Source of the DNA: Medicago truncatula
Taxonomy: Eukaryota; Streptophyta; Magnoliopsida; Fabales; Fabaceae
Length of the DNA: 64,000 bases
NCBI RefSeq assembly: GCF_003473485.1
Contig: NC_053046.1
Location: 3,730,001-3,794,000 of the forward strand
Direction of reading: 5' to 3'
The position numbers and the translations under genes are program-made. Below, piece by piece: positions 23,423 to 34,304 of the stretch (within the stretch, counting starts at the first letter, position 1; each line of letters opens with the position of its first letter). The notes below the pieces were generated by a model. It was not told where the DNA came from. It searched no databases and saw only the letters and a list, made by a program, of their open reading frames with translations.

Positions 23423-25250
23423 ATTAACTGTATTCCATATCTTGATTGGACTTCTTTTCTTTTGCATGTGATTTAATATTTTTAACATTTTTTTTCCCCT
23501 CTTTCTCTTTGTGGCTTTGAGATATATCTGAAAATCTTGGTCTCTAAATGGTAGAAAGTAAGATACTCTGTTGTTTGAATTAATGTGTATGATGACTAGT
23601 TATACTCATATTTGTGACAATGCATGAGATAGCTTTAGTGTTTAATATACCTCAAGGCAGTGCTTATTAGTGCTTGAGGAAAGGTCTACTGAAAAAATGA
23701 AAAGAGCTATTTATGTTGTCATTGTTACTAATTATGTGGTAATCTTGTGTATATCAATAAAATGTTTTCACAAGACAGTTGTATGCCATAGAAATTTGAG
23801 TGGTCTATATATGATCAGGTAGGCGAGTCCAGGTGTTCGTTTCAGTCAGGCTTTTTCCTATAGTTTATGGACAAATAAAATGTCCTAAGTATCCATGAAG
23901 ATAGCATTTCTTCACTTTTGTGTACTTGACTTGAAATTCCTTGTGCCATTTCAGATAATAAATTTATCATTCATTGTGAAAAGGAGTGTTTAGATAACTA
24001 GTGGTGTATTGTGAGAAGAATTGTCTTAATTGTTCTGTAAACTGGATTGGTATGATTGTTTAGGCCATAGCCAAACATGGGTGACCGTTCGGGTAAAGAG
24101 TTTGATTACTCAGTCACCGTTTCAGTTAGAGTTGAACACTGAATCTATTGTCCAGGTTAGAGCCTGGACCGTTAGTCTCTGAAGACTCAATCAATTCTTT
24201 AGGTGAAAGTTGAACACTCAATCAACCGTACAGATTCATGTGGATGCGGTGGTTTCCAGAACTTCTCTCAAACTTCTCTTTATCCCACATGTGGATTCGG
24301 ATTCTCTCAAGTTATTTCAAGTGGAATCTCAACCATCAAACATGAGAGACAAATTGATAATTAAATTATAAGGGTGGAGATTAAAAATGGAGAAAATTTG
24401 AGAGGGTTTTCAATGGAGATGATCCAAATCCCCCAGATGTTATGGATAGACAAATGTTTTGAGTGACGTGTCTTACCTAACACATCACCTAATCATTAGC
24501 TAAAAGGATATTTTGTTGATCTCAAGTCTCAACTATAACCTAATTCAATCTCGACTGCGGAAATGAACCCATAATCCTAAAAACAATTATTTCCATTAGA
24601 GGATTTCTTGAAACTTTACTCTAAAATTAAATGGAGACGCTCATCTCTCGTATCTATGTTTACATATGTAAACAACCCTTAATTAATAAGATTAGATCTG
24701 TTGTACAATTAAATAATCTGATCATATATGTTTGCAGTAGTGTTTATGTTAAGATGATGGTTTGTTCAAACAGAAGTTATCACGCCACTCAAAGGTCGGG
24801 ATGGTTTTGAAGACTTCAAAATATTTTGTAGTTTTGTTTATCTACAAACCATGCCATCATTGACATGAGGTTTTGAGAGCAGATAATTGTGCCTTGATAT
24901 TCAAAACTACTCATATTTTGATATCATTTTCATTCTTTCAGACAAAATAAACTTTTTATTTGGTGACAAAATGTGGTCCTCCTCGCTTTGTTAGTCCAAC
25001 CTAAGTAGAGATATGAAATCCATCAAATCTATTAGTAGTGCTAGTACCGACGTGGTGTATGTTTTTTGGGGTTTTCTTTCATATGTAAATTTGCACATGT
25101 TAATAAGTTTAAAATAGAAATTTTTTTGTATTGAAAGTTGTATATTTAAATATTAAATATAAAACTTTTGAATAAATAATTGTTGTTTTCCGAAAAAAGT
25201 TACTACTATTAGTTGTTTTAACATGTGCAATGTTGCACATATTAGACAAA
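23423..25250. other. 3' flank of PBD1 and intergenic DNA
   Basis: The first 350 bases are the likely 3' UTR of PBD1 (CAATAAAATG near 23755). Beyond that the sequence is AT-rich. 23890-23960 resembles a short piece of the SEC14-like gene exons (ATCCATGAAGATAGCATTTC then TTCCTTGTGCCATTTCAGATAA). Nothing else is recognised. Confidence 0.4.
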
Positions 25251-25585
25251 TTCATGTTTGTTATGCGGTGATAAAAAACGATTGAATAAATTAATTTTGA
25301 CGGAAAGTAAATTGAATGCAAAATTGATTTGTGTTTATAAAAATCAATTATAGAATCAAAAACTACAACTTCTAACTTCAACTAGAATCAATTTTAAAGT
25401 TAAAATCAATTTTATTTAATCAATTCTACACACCTGCAGTCAATTTTGACCTAAACATACACATACATGCATCATGGTCCATGAATGCACATCTACAATG
25501 AAGAACCGAAAGCGAGGCCTCCCGAGAATCCCTTCAATAATTATTATTTGTATAGGCCTTCAATAAACATTTGTAATTTAAATTA

Positions 25586-25747
25586 GGTTTAATTGCACTT
25601 TTGGACTCCTATTTTTTCAAAAGTTGCGGTTATGGACCTCTAACTAATTTAAATACAAAACATAGGGGACTGTTTTGTATTTAAATTAGTTAGGGGTCCA
25701 TAACCGCAACTTTTAAAAAGATAGAGGTCCAAAAATACAATTAATCC
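25586..25747. mobile_element. Foldback MITE, GGTTTAATTG family, short form, with 9-bp TSD
   Basis: A near-perfect palindrome of 162 bp that starts GGTTTAATTGCACTTTTGGA and ends CAATTAATCC. It is flanked by exact repeats TTTAAATTA at 25577-25585 and 25748-25756. The arms match those of the element at 15482-15775, which has about 130 bp more interior. Confidence 0.88.
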
Positions 25748-25938
25748 TTTAAATTAAAGATATCTAAGGAATTTGGCCCATGTCTAAGAACCACGTTGAT
25801 TTAACTCTCATTATTAGCGTTTTTGAAGATTAAAGTTTACTCTAATCTTAGTTGGCCTCATAACTCAACTCATATAAATTTTCATTTCTCAAAACAATTA
25901 AAGATATTTATATGATGACATGTTGGATGAAATAATCT

Positions 25939-26019
25939 TTTTTTTTTTGTCGGGGTTCGAACTCAGACTTTGCATATATATACATTGTCTATACCAACTG
26001 AGTTAAGCTCACGAAGACC
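25939..26019 (-). mobile_element. tRNA-derived SINE, short copy
   Basis: The complement reads GTGAGCTTAACTCAGTTGGT (box A region) and GAGTTCGAACCCCGAC (box B), then an A tail (poly-T at 25937-25949). The copy is bracketed by GGATGAAATAATCT (25925-25938) and GGATGAAATCATCT (26020-26033), one mismatch. It is the same family as 28146-28285 and 51607-51798. Confidence 0.8.
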
Positions 26020-26235
26020 GGATGAAATCATCTATTCGTAGTAAACAAATATTAACTTCTTTTTATCATATTTAATGTTATTATTTTCTAATTACCACTC
26101 TTCATTTAATTTAGATTTTTTTTCATTTAATTTAGATTTTGTTTTCTAATAAACTTTTCTTTTTGTGGTACAATTTTTTCTAATAACCTTTTATTCTCAT
26201 GATATGGGTAATCTAAAAACGATGGTGGCATTTCA

Positions 26236-26910
26236 CATGGGAAAGTTGGATTCAATGATTAGATTAAGTGAAAAATATATTCTTAACATACTCTCTCAAC
26301 ACTAGATTTTTCTTCACAATATCTTCCAACAATTTAAAAATTCTGAAAATTAATTTTCAGAAATAAAAAAATATAAAAAAATTCAGATAATTTTTTTTTT
26401 TAAAATTCTGTAATTCATTTATTGAATGTTAGAATTTTTTTTTTTAAAAATGAAAAAAAAAATTGTTCAGAATTTTCTAGAATTTTATTTCAAAATATTT
26501 TCAAAAACCTTATTTTCCATAATTTTATTTTCTTAGAAAAATAAAAAAATTTAATTTCAAAATATTTTTTTAGGATTTTTATTTTATTTTTCATAATATC
26601 TTATTTTATTATGAAATTAAAAAAATATATTCTTTTTAGAAAAATAAAAACTTATCTTAGTTTCCAAAATTTTAATTTTATTGAAATTAATATTTTTTTC
26701 AAAAAAAAAATTCTAACATTCAATAAATGAATTACAGAATTTTAAAAAAAAATATCTGAATTTTTTTATATTTTTTTAATTTTTAAAAATTAATTTTCAG
26801 AATTTTTAAATTGTTGGAAAATAGTGTGAAGAAAAATCTAGTGTTGAGAGAGCATGTTAAGAATATGTTCTTCACTTAATCTAATCATTGAATCCAACTT
26901 TCTCATAGTA
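26236..26910. mobile_element. Long foldback element (about 0.67 kb)
   Basis: The left arm from about 26240 (AAAGTTGGATTCAATGATTA, then ACTCTCTCAACACTAGATTT, then CCAACAATTTAAAAATTC) is inverted on the right as GAATTTTTAAATTGTTGGAA, AAATCTAGTGTTGAGAGAGC and TAATCATTGAATCCAACTTT. The arms are over 100 bp each, and the AT-only interior also pairs in part. There is no coding capacity. The target duplication is not resolved because the right end seems to carry an extra insertion near 26905-26930. Confidence 0.75.
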
Positions 26911-27432
26911 GGAAAGGATTAAGTTTTCCTATGTGAACACACACCAAAAACGATAAGTTATGTTATTTTAAGGAAAACTGCAAGTTATGTTTAACGGGGT
27001 TACTTTTTTAAAAGAACCGTTAGCCCAAATAATTTTAAATCAATTATCGTAACATTTGTATTCTTTGGACCCTATCAATACTCTTCTCTCTCTCTTTATA
27101 CTTTATTATTATTATTATGTTGTTGATTGTTACTATACTATTATCAGGGATGAATGGATGTCTACGGTCTACGGGTACACGTAGTAGTTAATTCTCTATT
27201 TGATAAAAGTGATATTTATGTCATTTTCTCATTCATATGAATACCGTTGGTCGAGTATTAATGAATATTAAGGTATTTACAAATATTTATAAATAAATGT
27301 CAATGTGTAAAATGTTTTTTTATAGAAAAAATGCATTGTTATAAAATAATTGAAATTGTGTAGAATTTATTACTTAAAATTTATTAAAAATAATTGTGGT
27401 ACTAATTATCATTTTATAACTTCTTAATGTGA

Positions 27433-28006
27433 TGTTATGTTTCGTACCATATAATAATTTAGACCTGATTTTCATTCAACCTATGATGAAACCTTAACCG
27501 TCGCCATTTTCTTCTTCTTCTTCTTCTTTTCAGAGGTGTGATTTAGGGTTAATTTTGACTCAAAAATCATCCATCTGAATTGTTTTCCTTCTATCCTAAT
27601 TGAATAAGTGATTTCACATATTTTCTGTTTTCTTTCGTTTGTTTGTGTGATTTCGTCGTCTCTAAACGACTCTGTTTGTTTTGATTTCCCGTCTTTGTGC
27701 GGTGTGTTTTTGTTTTCCCGTCTGAGTGCGGTGTTTATTTAATTCAGGTTGAAAGATTAGCTTTGAGCAACTGCAGATCCGATCAATGACAATGACTTTG
27801 GCGTCGTTAATGTTGCAGATCCGGATACATGAATATAGTCATATTTATAGGCATAGGTACTTTGCCGCTTTATGCTAGTAACATGGATGTTGTGAGTTTG
27901 TTCATAGATTCATTCCTTTTTGTTTTTAGCGAATTTGAATTTGGATTGTATCAATGTACTCTATCAATTTGAATGAATGAATATCGTTTATTTTGTCAAA
28001 AAAAAA
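27433..28006 (+). mobile_element. Non-LTR retroposon (probable LINE 3' end) with 15-bp TSD
   Basis: A 574-bp unit ends in a pure A tail (27998-28006) and is flanked by exact 15-base repeats AACTTCTTAATGTGA (27418-27432 and 28007-28021). It contains repeated CCCGTCTxTGTGCGGTG motifs near 27689 and 27718 and no long frame. The 3' part looks like the 3' UTR of legume L1-type LINEs, but a processed transcript is also possible. Confidence 0.8.
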
Positions 28007-28145
28007 AACTTCTTAATGTGAGATTTTAGAATTACAACTGAGCGGACACCTCTTAGACCTATTCCTTATTTTTTTTTATAAGACAAAAATATATATCATA
28101 CCAGACACTTTCATAGTAACCAACATGGCCTGGGTTCAAATCTTT

Positions 28146-28285
28146 GTCCCCGTGAGCTTTACTCAGTTGGTAGGGACAAATGTATTTTATATGCAGGGGT
28201 CGGGGTTCGAACCCCGGACACCCCACTTCTCCACATTTAAAATGTGTGAGCTCCAGCCACTAGGCTACCTGACCAAAAAAAAATA
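28146..28285 (+). mobile_element. tRNA-derived SINE, full-length-like copy
   Basis: The sequence runs GTCCCCGTGAGCTTTACTCA, GTTGGTAGGGAC (box A), GGTCGGGGTTCGAACCCCGG (box B) and CCACTAGGCTACCTGACC, then an A tail at 28275-28284. The order matches the truncated SINEs at 25939 and 51607. It is not a tRNA gene, since no cloverleaf closes around the boxes. Confidence 0.8.
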
Positions 28286-28289
28286 AAAT

Positions 28290-30420
28290 TACTAATCAAC
28301 AACCCAAGAGCGTTTAGATGAGATGTCGTGTGTCTCTTCTAGCTTAACCATGGTCGTGAGTTTGAATTCAGTCTTAGAAATGAAGCAACGTTAAAACTCT
28401 TGGAGAAAATTTACCGCCTATTTCAATTATACAAAGTTCAAGAGATTAGTTTCTGCAGTTACGTACAGAGGATGTCTAGTTTAGACAAAAAATAAAAAAT
28501 ACTAATAAAAAAATAGTTAATTAGTAAAAATTTCACCAAGAGGTGTTGGTAGGCACAACTTTATTTAATTGACAAATTATTCCTAATCAACACTCTTGAT
28601 GAAGACAATTTTTCTAGGTACCTTGGTGAATATAAACTGTATCATACTACTTGTTTCCGTCGACGTGGGATTATTCTAGTTCATATCTTATTTTAAAGTT
28701 GTTAAAGGGAGTTTTCTTATTCTCATGTAATAAACCGACCTTCAGATGTATACATCAAAATCGTAATCTTTTTGGAACCGAAAGATTTATGAAAATTGAA
28801 TATCTATAAAAATGTTTTCCTTAAAGTCGTATTCTTTTTAGAACCAAAAGATTTATGAAAACCTAAAAACACACACCGATGTAAAGTCACTCAAATTACC
28901 ATTTACCAATTAACTAACTCTAGTCCAAGATTAAACATTCATGGAATACTTCATGATTAACTAAAAATCAACGTAAATAAGAACATAAAACATATATGTT
29001 TGTTCATATAGACCTCATGGAATACCTGGTTGAGTACATTGCACCTTCCATTAGAAACAAAGTACCAACCATCGCCGCTGTTGAGGGGACGCTAGGAAGA
29101 GTCCAAGTATGAAGACATCAACGATTTCATCTTCTATATGGCATAATTGTCCAAACTCCAAAACCGTGTGTGTGTTGGATTGTCTACGTGGCTCTTCACC
29201 AAACTTATTTTGGGTAGTAGTTTCCTTGTCCTATTATTTATATATCGTTTTCAATTTAGGCAAGTCTTATTATCTTTTTTTGAGCAATAATAAAGTTGAT
29301 TGCATGTCTAGTTTTTATAAAAAAAATTAATGTAAGTTGACTGAAAACGGGACACGCATTTGTTATGTTCGTTCTTGCCACAATTTGTAATTTAGGTCCA
29401 GCATTTGTTATGATCAATTCATCAACTTCAGCCACTACTTTGCATACAATAGAATCCACAACCTTCACGTCATTTATAGTTAGGTCCAATTAGTCCTTTT
29501 TTGTGGAGGCAAAGATCTAATTAATCTTCACGTCGTTGAATTATTTCATGAGTTTTGACTAGTGTTTTGAAAGAAAAAATGTTATGATTGAATTTATGAG
29601 TTTTAGAACTAATTTTTTCATGCAAAGTTTTCAACTGAAGTTTATAACCCAGTTTCTAAACTTTTAAATAGTTTGTATTATTTTATTTTTTTTAAAAGAA
29701 AGTCTCTAGATTTTTAAATAATTTGTAATTGGGTTCATGTCATTTACCCACTGATGAACCTAATTACGATTTTTTATCAAAAATTTAATTTAAAGATCTG
29801 GTTACAACTTATTTCTGGTCAAAAATATAATTATAAATTATGTAAAAGTTTAGATAAATAATTGTAATTTATTAATAATTAAGTGTATGTAAAAAAAAGC
29901 AAGTTAAGTGATTTTTTTTTGTAAGATTACATTTTTTCCTAGTAACAAGCAAGTTAAGTGATTAAAAAAACTTATTTGAAAGAACCTCTATATACCAGTA
30001 TTTGTTATAAATGTTAAACTTATTAGAGTAAGTAAACTTTACAATTATCATTATTGCTCGAATTTTAAATTGAATTATATTTTATTAATTCACTTATACA
30101 AACCCGACCTCAATAAATCAATACAAGGATAAACAAGAATTTTAAGAGATAGAATTAACAATATCAAAAATATCATCAACATGTTTGTACAAAAATAATA
30201 TTTTATTTTGAAAGAATCGGTAACATTCAAAATAACAAAGAACTCAAAATACCAATAATCACGATTTACAATATAAACAAGAACTAAACTAGATTAAATT
30301 AATTCTATCCTATCAACTTGGTTGGTTCATGTACACATTGGAGAACGGGTCCTGTACTTGCCGCTTTATTTCATATTTACCGTAAACCCGGTTCAAACCC
30401 GAACTCGGACCGGCCCATGA
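28290..30420. other. Intergenic, no gene
   Basis: A short tRNA-like remnant (CTTAACCATGGTCGTGAGTT then TGAATTCAGTC near 28344) may be an old SINE. The rest, including the reading frames at 29109-29489, shows no recognisable coding or repeat structure. Confidence 0.45.
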
Positions 30421-30426
30421 ATGAAA

Positions 30427-31872
30427 CTAGTTTTTCTCACTGTTAAGACTATCCCAAAGCAACGCGCACTCTTTCTTCGCGAACCCCACGCGCTCTTTCT
30501 CCAGATCATAAACCACCTCAAACCCTTGCTGTTGATAATTCCCTAGAGTAGCTCCAGGTCCACCATCCAACTCAGTTTCATCTTCACCGTTCATCAACAT
30601 CATACACCCCACTTTCCCTTTCCTTCTAATACCATCGCCACCGTCCATAAACTCATAGAAATAATTCTTCCTAGGCAACACCACATCAGAATTATTCCCA
30701 ACAAAATGAAGCTTCAACACCGGTATCTGTGATAACCCGTTTAAATAATAGCACGGTCCAAGACCCGTTTTAGTTTCTATCTCACTCGCTCGTTTATGAA
30801 ATCGGTTAACTCGTTTATCGAACTCATTAACCACCGCGTTGTAAAAACTCTCCGGTAACATCGTAAACGTTGTTCCTGAATCAACAACCATTCCACCGTT
30901 ACCTTTTTCATCGACCCTTTTGAGAATCTCCGGCGCCGGTACCGTTCTTTTCCCAACTGATATTCCGGCGAGTCCAACACAATAGTAATAAGGATGCTTT
31001 GGGTTTGAAAGCATGGAAGTATAGACAAACTCAACAGATTCTCCGTCTCCGGCGCCGGTTATGGTGTCATTGTGACGACCGAGAATGAGTGGACTCGGTC
31101 GCCGGAGTCTGTCACCGTCGAAAGAGTGAGAAACTAAACAATAAGAAAAACGATTACCCAAATGAGGTGAGAGAGTAGAGAGCTGTGCCGGAAGAGATAA
31201 AATTCCGCGGCCAAAACCAGCTACGCCGGTGGGTTCAGCAAGTGCAGTATGAGCACAACCAAACGTGAAGTTTTGAAGATGAAGAGAAGAGAGAGAAAGT
31301 GTTTGTTGATACAGATTAGCTACGAAGCTTCCATCACCATAAGCATAGTAAAAAGGTGGACAAGAAAAAGAAGAACAATCAGAAGTTTCGATGTAATCTA
31401 AAGGACAACGTGAAATAGCACAAAGGTTACTAGAAGACATGGATGCATGCGCTGCGGAACATGCAGGGGATTGACAAGAAACAGAGTGTGTTTGTTTTGT
31501 GATATTTGCTGGTTTTGTTGTTTGTGGTTTTCCTTCACAGAGAATGCATTCGAAAGGTGAACAAGGGAACCAAACAAGGTCGCTACCTGTGTCCATGTAG
31601 AGTGTTATGAGTTGTGGAGGGTTTGAACCTAGGTTGAAGGAGAGGGTGTAATCACTACCTGGAGCAAGAGGGAGAGAAACTTGGGTTTGGTGTTTGTGAT
31701 GTTGGTGGTGGAAACGAGCTTTGGAACGGGTTGAAGTTGATTTGAGAAGGTGGTGAGTACTGTTGAATTTGGTTTTGGAGATTGAGTGTGTTAAGGGTAA
31801 TAGAATTGTTTGAGAAGAAGGTGAAAAACAGAGTATGAAACAGAGTAGTACTAGAAATATAGGAGAAGCCAT
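30427..31872 (-). CDS. A1-family aspartyl protease, intronless, At4g16563-like
   Basis: The 481-residue protein has a signal peptide (residues 1 to about 20) and a basic, His-rich prosegment. The first catalytic motif is DTGSD (94-98), the flap region YGDGS is at 178-182, and the second catalytic motif is DSGTT (331-335). A Cys-rich nepenthesin-type insert lies at 104-171, and the C-terminus GNYQQQGFEVVYDLEKERVG is typical. It is an atypical plant pepsin-like protease without the saposin-like insert, probably secreted to the apoplast or vacuole. The absence of introns is normal for this subfamily. It most resembles Arabidopsis At4g16563, and the partner of that gene (At4g16566, HINT4) is found at 47383-51281, which supports the assignment. 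Start: the first Met of the frame, directly before the signal peptide. Confidence 0.95.
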   Translation of the reverse strand: MASPIFLVLLCFILCFSPSSQTILLPLTHSISKTKFNSTHHLLKSTSTRSKARFHHQHHKHQTQVSLPLAPGSDYTLSFNLGSNPPQLITLYMDTGSDLVWFPCSPFECILCEGKPQTTKPANITKQTHSVSCQSPACSAAHASMSSSNLCAISRCPLDYIETSDCSSFSCPPFYYAYGDGSFVANLYQQTLSLSSLHLQNFTFGCAHTALAEPTGVAGFGRGILSLPAQLSTLSPHLGNRFSYCLVSHSFDGDRLRRPSPLILGRHNDTITGAGDGESVEFVYTSMLSNPKHPYYYCVGLAGISVGKRTVPAPEILKRVDEKGNGGMVVDSGTTFTMLPESFYNAVVNEFDKRVNRFHKRASEIETKTGLGPCYYLNGLSQIPVLKLHFVGNNSDVVLPRKNYFYEFMDGGDGIRRKGKVGCMMLMNGEDETELDGGPGATLGNYQQQGFEVVYDLEKERVGFAKKECALLWDSLNSEKN

Positions 31873-31993
31873 TAATTTAGTAATAAATTTAAGGGGAAGA
31901 GAGAAAAGAGTAATAACAATGAGTTAGAGAGAGAGGATTTGAATTGAATTGTGTTAAGAGAGTAGTAGTACAAGGCAGAAGGGAGGGAAGAGT

Positions 31994-32010
31994 GTTTATT
32001 TATAAAGGAG
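31994..32010 (-). promoter_or_regulatory. TATA box of the aspartyl protease gene
   Basis: The minus strand reads CCTTTATAAATAAACAC, a good TATA match about 125 bases upstream of the ATG at 31872, leaving a leader of roughly 90-100 bases. Confidence 0.55.
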
Positions 32011-32039
32011 AGTGTGATTGGTTAAAAGGTACTATGTTG

Positions 32040-33860
32040 CTGGTGGCGGGCGCATTGTAGGACGATGTTATCTTCTTTACTTAAATGAAATAGTAAAATG
32101 GTGTATTAATGATCTAGCTAGGGCTGTTCTTGATAAGGTCTATTTATAGACTTGACAATTTTTATTTAAAAAGAATTGAAAAATAAATCCAACACTATTT
32201 ATATTCATAGACAATTAAGTTGTAGTTAAATATATGAGTAAATGATTCAAACATGATTTTTATTTACGGAAAAATGATATTTAGTGACAGATTTTATCCG
32301 TAGTTACAAGTTTTTTTCTTCCTTTTTTTAAAAAATTTTGAGACCCCTCTAAGTGTGAGGTGCTGGTTGCACTTGCCAAGGCCTGGATCTAGCATGCATG
32401 TACAAGTTTGTTTGATTTCCCGTTTGCAAAATACAAAAGCACGGTTACACACTTCTTGATACGTTTTTGTTGCGCTTTTTAGAAACTCCAAATACTAACT
32501 TATACGCTAACGTGATGTTTTGTCGTGATTTCTATCATACTTTGTTTTGCAAACGCAAACAGGCACATGGTCAATAACTTTAATCATATTTCATTTGTTT
32601 TATAGAAAATGTTGACGAGTGCACTCTTAAAGTCATAAATGTTAACTTTTTAATTTTTTTTACAGAAATTAGATATTCAGTGAGTGACTCGATACAATTA
32701 AAATTGTATACACTCAATTTTGTGCTGAATTTTAACCTTCAAACATGTTTGAAAGTTAAGGATTTGACTCGATACAATTAGAGATTTTCTATAATTACAT
32801 AGTCAAACATCGTTAAATATTCAATCAAAGATCGTTTAATTCAAATCCAATCTACATACTTTGCAAGACTACCAATATCTTAATGCTTAAATGCAAAATC
32901 CTCTTATTGCAAGAAAAGATGCATTCAAAAGTTAATGGTTTCGTTTTAGTTAAGTTTTTGAGATTTGATGTTAATCTTCTTTTGGCATGGTAAATTATGA
33001 TTTGGCTTTTCAAGCAAAGTATGAGAGAACCTTTTTTTAAACAATAAAATAAAACACGAGAACCTATTCTTTCTCATTCATCACTCATTATTTACTCCTT
33101 TGCTTGGTTGGCGACGGCTGGTCAATGAGATTGCTGTAAGAAAAATTCTAGAACTTTACTCCATATCCCAATCCATATCATAGATTAAAATAAAATAAAG
33201 GATTGCAATTAATTACTCAATCTAAAAGTTAAACTTTTAATACTATAAACAATTAATTTTGCAAAAGATATAAGGAATAAATATTTTTTTATCCCTAAAA
33301 ATATATTAAATTGTATGTGTACATCTCTATTAAAGTCGTGCTATACAGTACTGCTGATGTCTAAATGGTGTAATCTAATTAAACTTTTACGTAAAACTAT
33401 TTGACAAAGTGAGTGTATGCAAATTAAAATTCAGCACAAACAAACAAATGTATATGCCTAATGCCATATTATATATTCATTATCTTTCTAAATTTGGTTG
33501 AGCGAAGCTTCTTTAAAACTTTGTTTGTAAATTTGAAGGAGAAGGGAAGAGATGATTTTGAGGGGTGTGACTATATAAAAAATGAAAGAAAAAAAAAATC
33601 ACATTTTGTTGAAAGAGTAATTAGATAATGATAAACTAATGTTTATGATTAATATATATTTTATTTTAATATTATAATAACATAGATTGAATTTGAAAAA
33701 TTTATATAAACTCTTTCAACCCTCCTCTAATATAAATTTTTAGTTTCCTCAAATAAAGGACATTTTGTATTATGAATAAAAAATTAGCCCCCAAAACCCT
33801 ATCATCCCCATGTCTTCTATTTATTAAAAGGATGTTCATTACTAACCATTCTAATTTTTT
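32040..33860. other. Intergenic, no gene
   Basis: TTTCCCGTTTGCAAAATAC near 32415 and GTTTTGCAAACGCAAAC near 32542 form a weak inverted pair that may be a small MITE. GACTCGATACAATTA occurs twice (32686 and 32767). Nothing coding is recognised. Confidence 0.4.
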
Positions 33861-33864
33861 TTTT

Positions 33865-34139
33865 GGATTAAATATGTTTTTAGTCCCACAAAATTACGAG
33901 TTTTTAAATTTAGTTCCTATAAAATTTTAATGCTAATTTTAGTCTCCTAAAATATTATACTCGAGTTTTGTAAGAATAGTTCATGTTTTGAAAACTTTTA
34001 CAAAAAATGGATATTTTTAAATTTTAATCCTCCAAAACAGTCCCTATAAAATGTAAATATAGATTATAAGTGAATAAATTTTTGTAGAGACTAAACTTAA
34101 ATAGTTATAACTTTGTATGAACTAAAAACATATTTAACC
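33865..34139. mobile_element. Foldback MITE, GGATTAAATATG family
   Basis: The left end GGATTAAATATGTTTTTAGT is inverted at the right as ACTAAAAACATATTTAACC. Flanking nine-mers TTTTTTTTT and ATTTCTTTT match at seven positions, so the duplication is only suggestive. A related piece runs off the right edge at 63815-64000. Confidence 0.65.
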
Positions 34140-34304
34140 ATTTCTTTTATATCTCTTATCACTAAGTTGATTGGCGAGTTGTCGCATTACAGGCACTATA
34201 AAAACAACCAGAACTAAGACACTCTATCTTTATTCACAAAGACATAGTGTTTAATCACGTTTCTATTCTAACTAAATTTAATCATGTCTCTATACTAAGG
34301 CTCT

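Noticed and set aside
28175-28215. tRNA-like A and B boxes suggesting a tRNA gene
   Set aside because: No acceptor or anticodon stem can be formed around them, an A tail follows, and related truncated copies exist elsewhere with target duplications, so this is a SINE.
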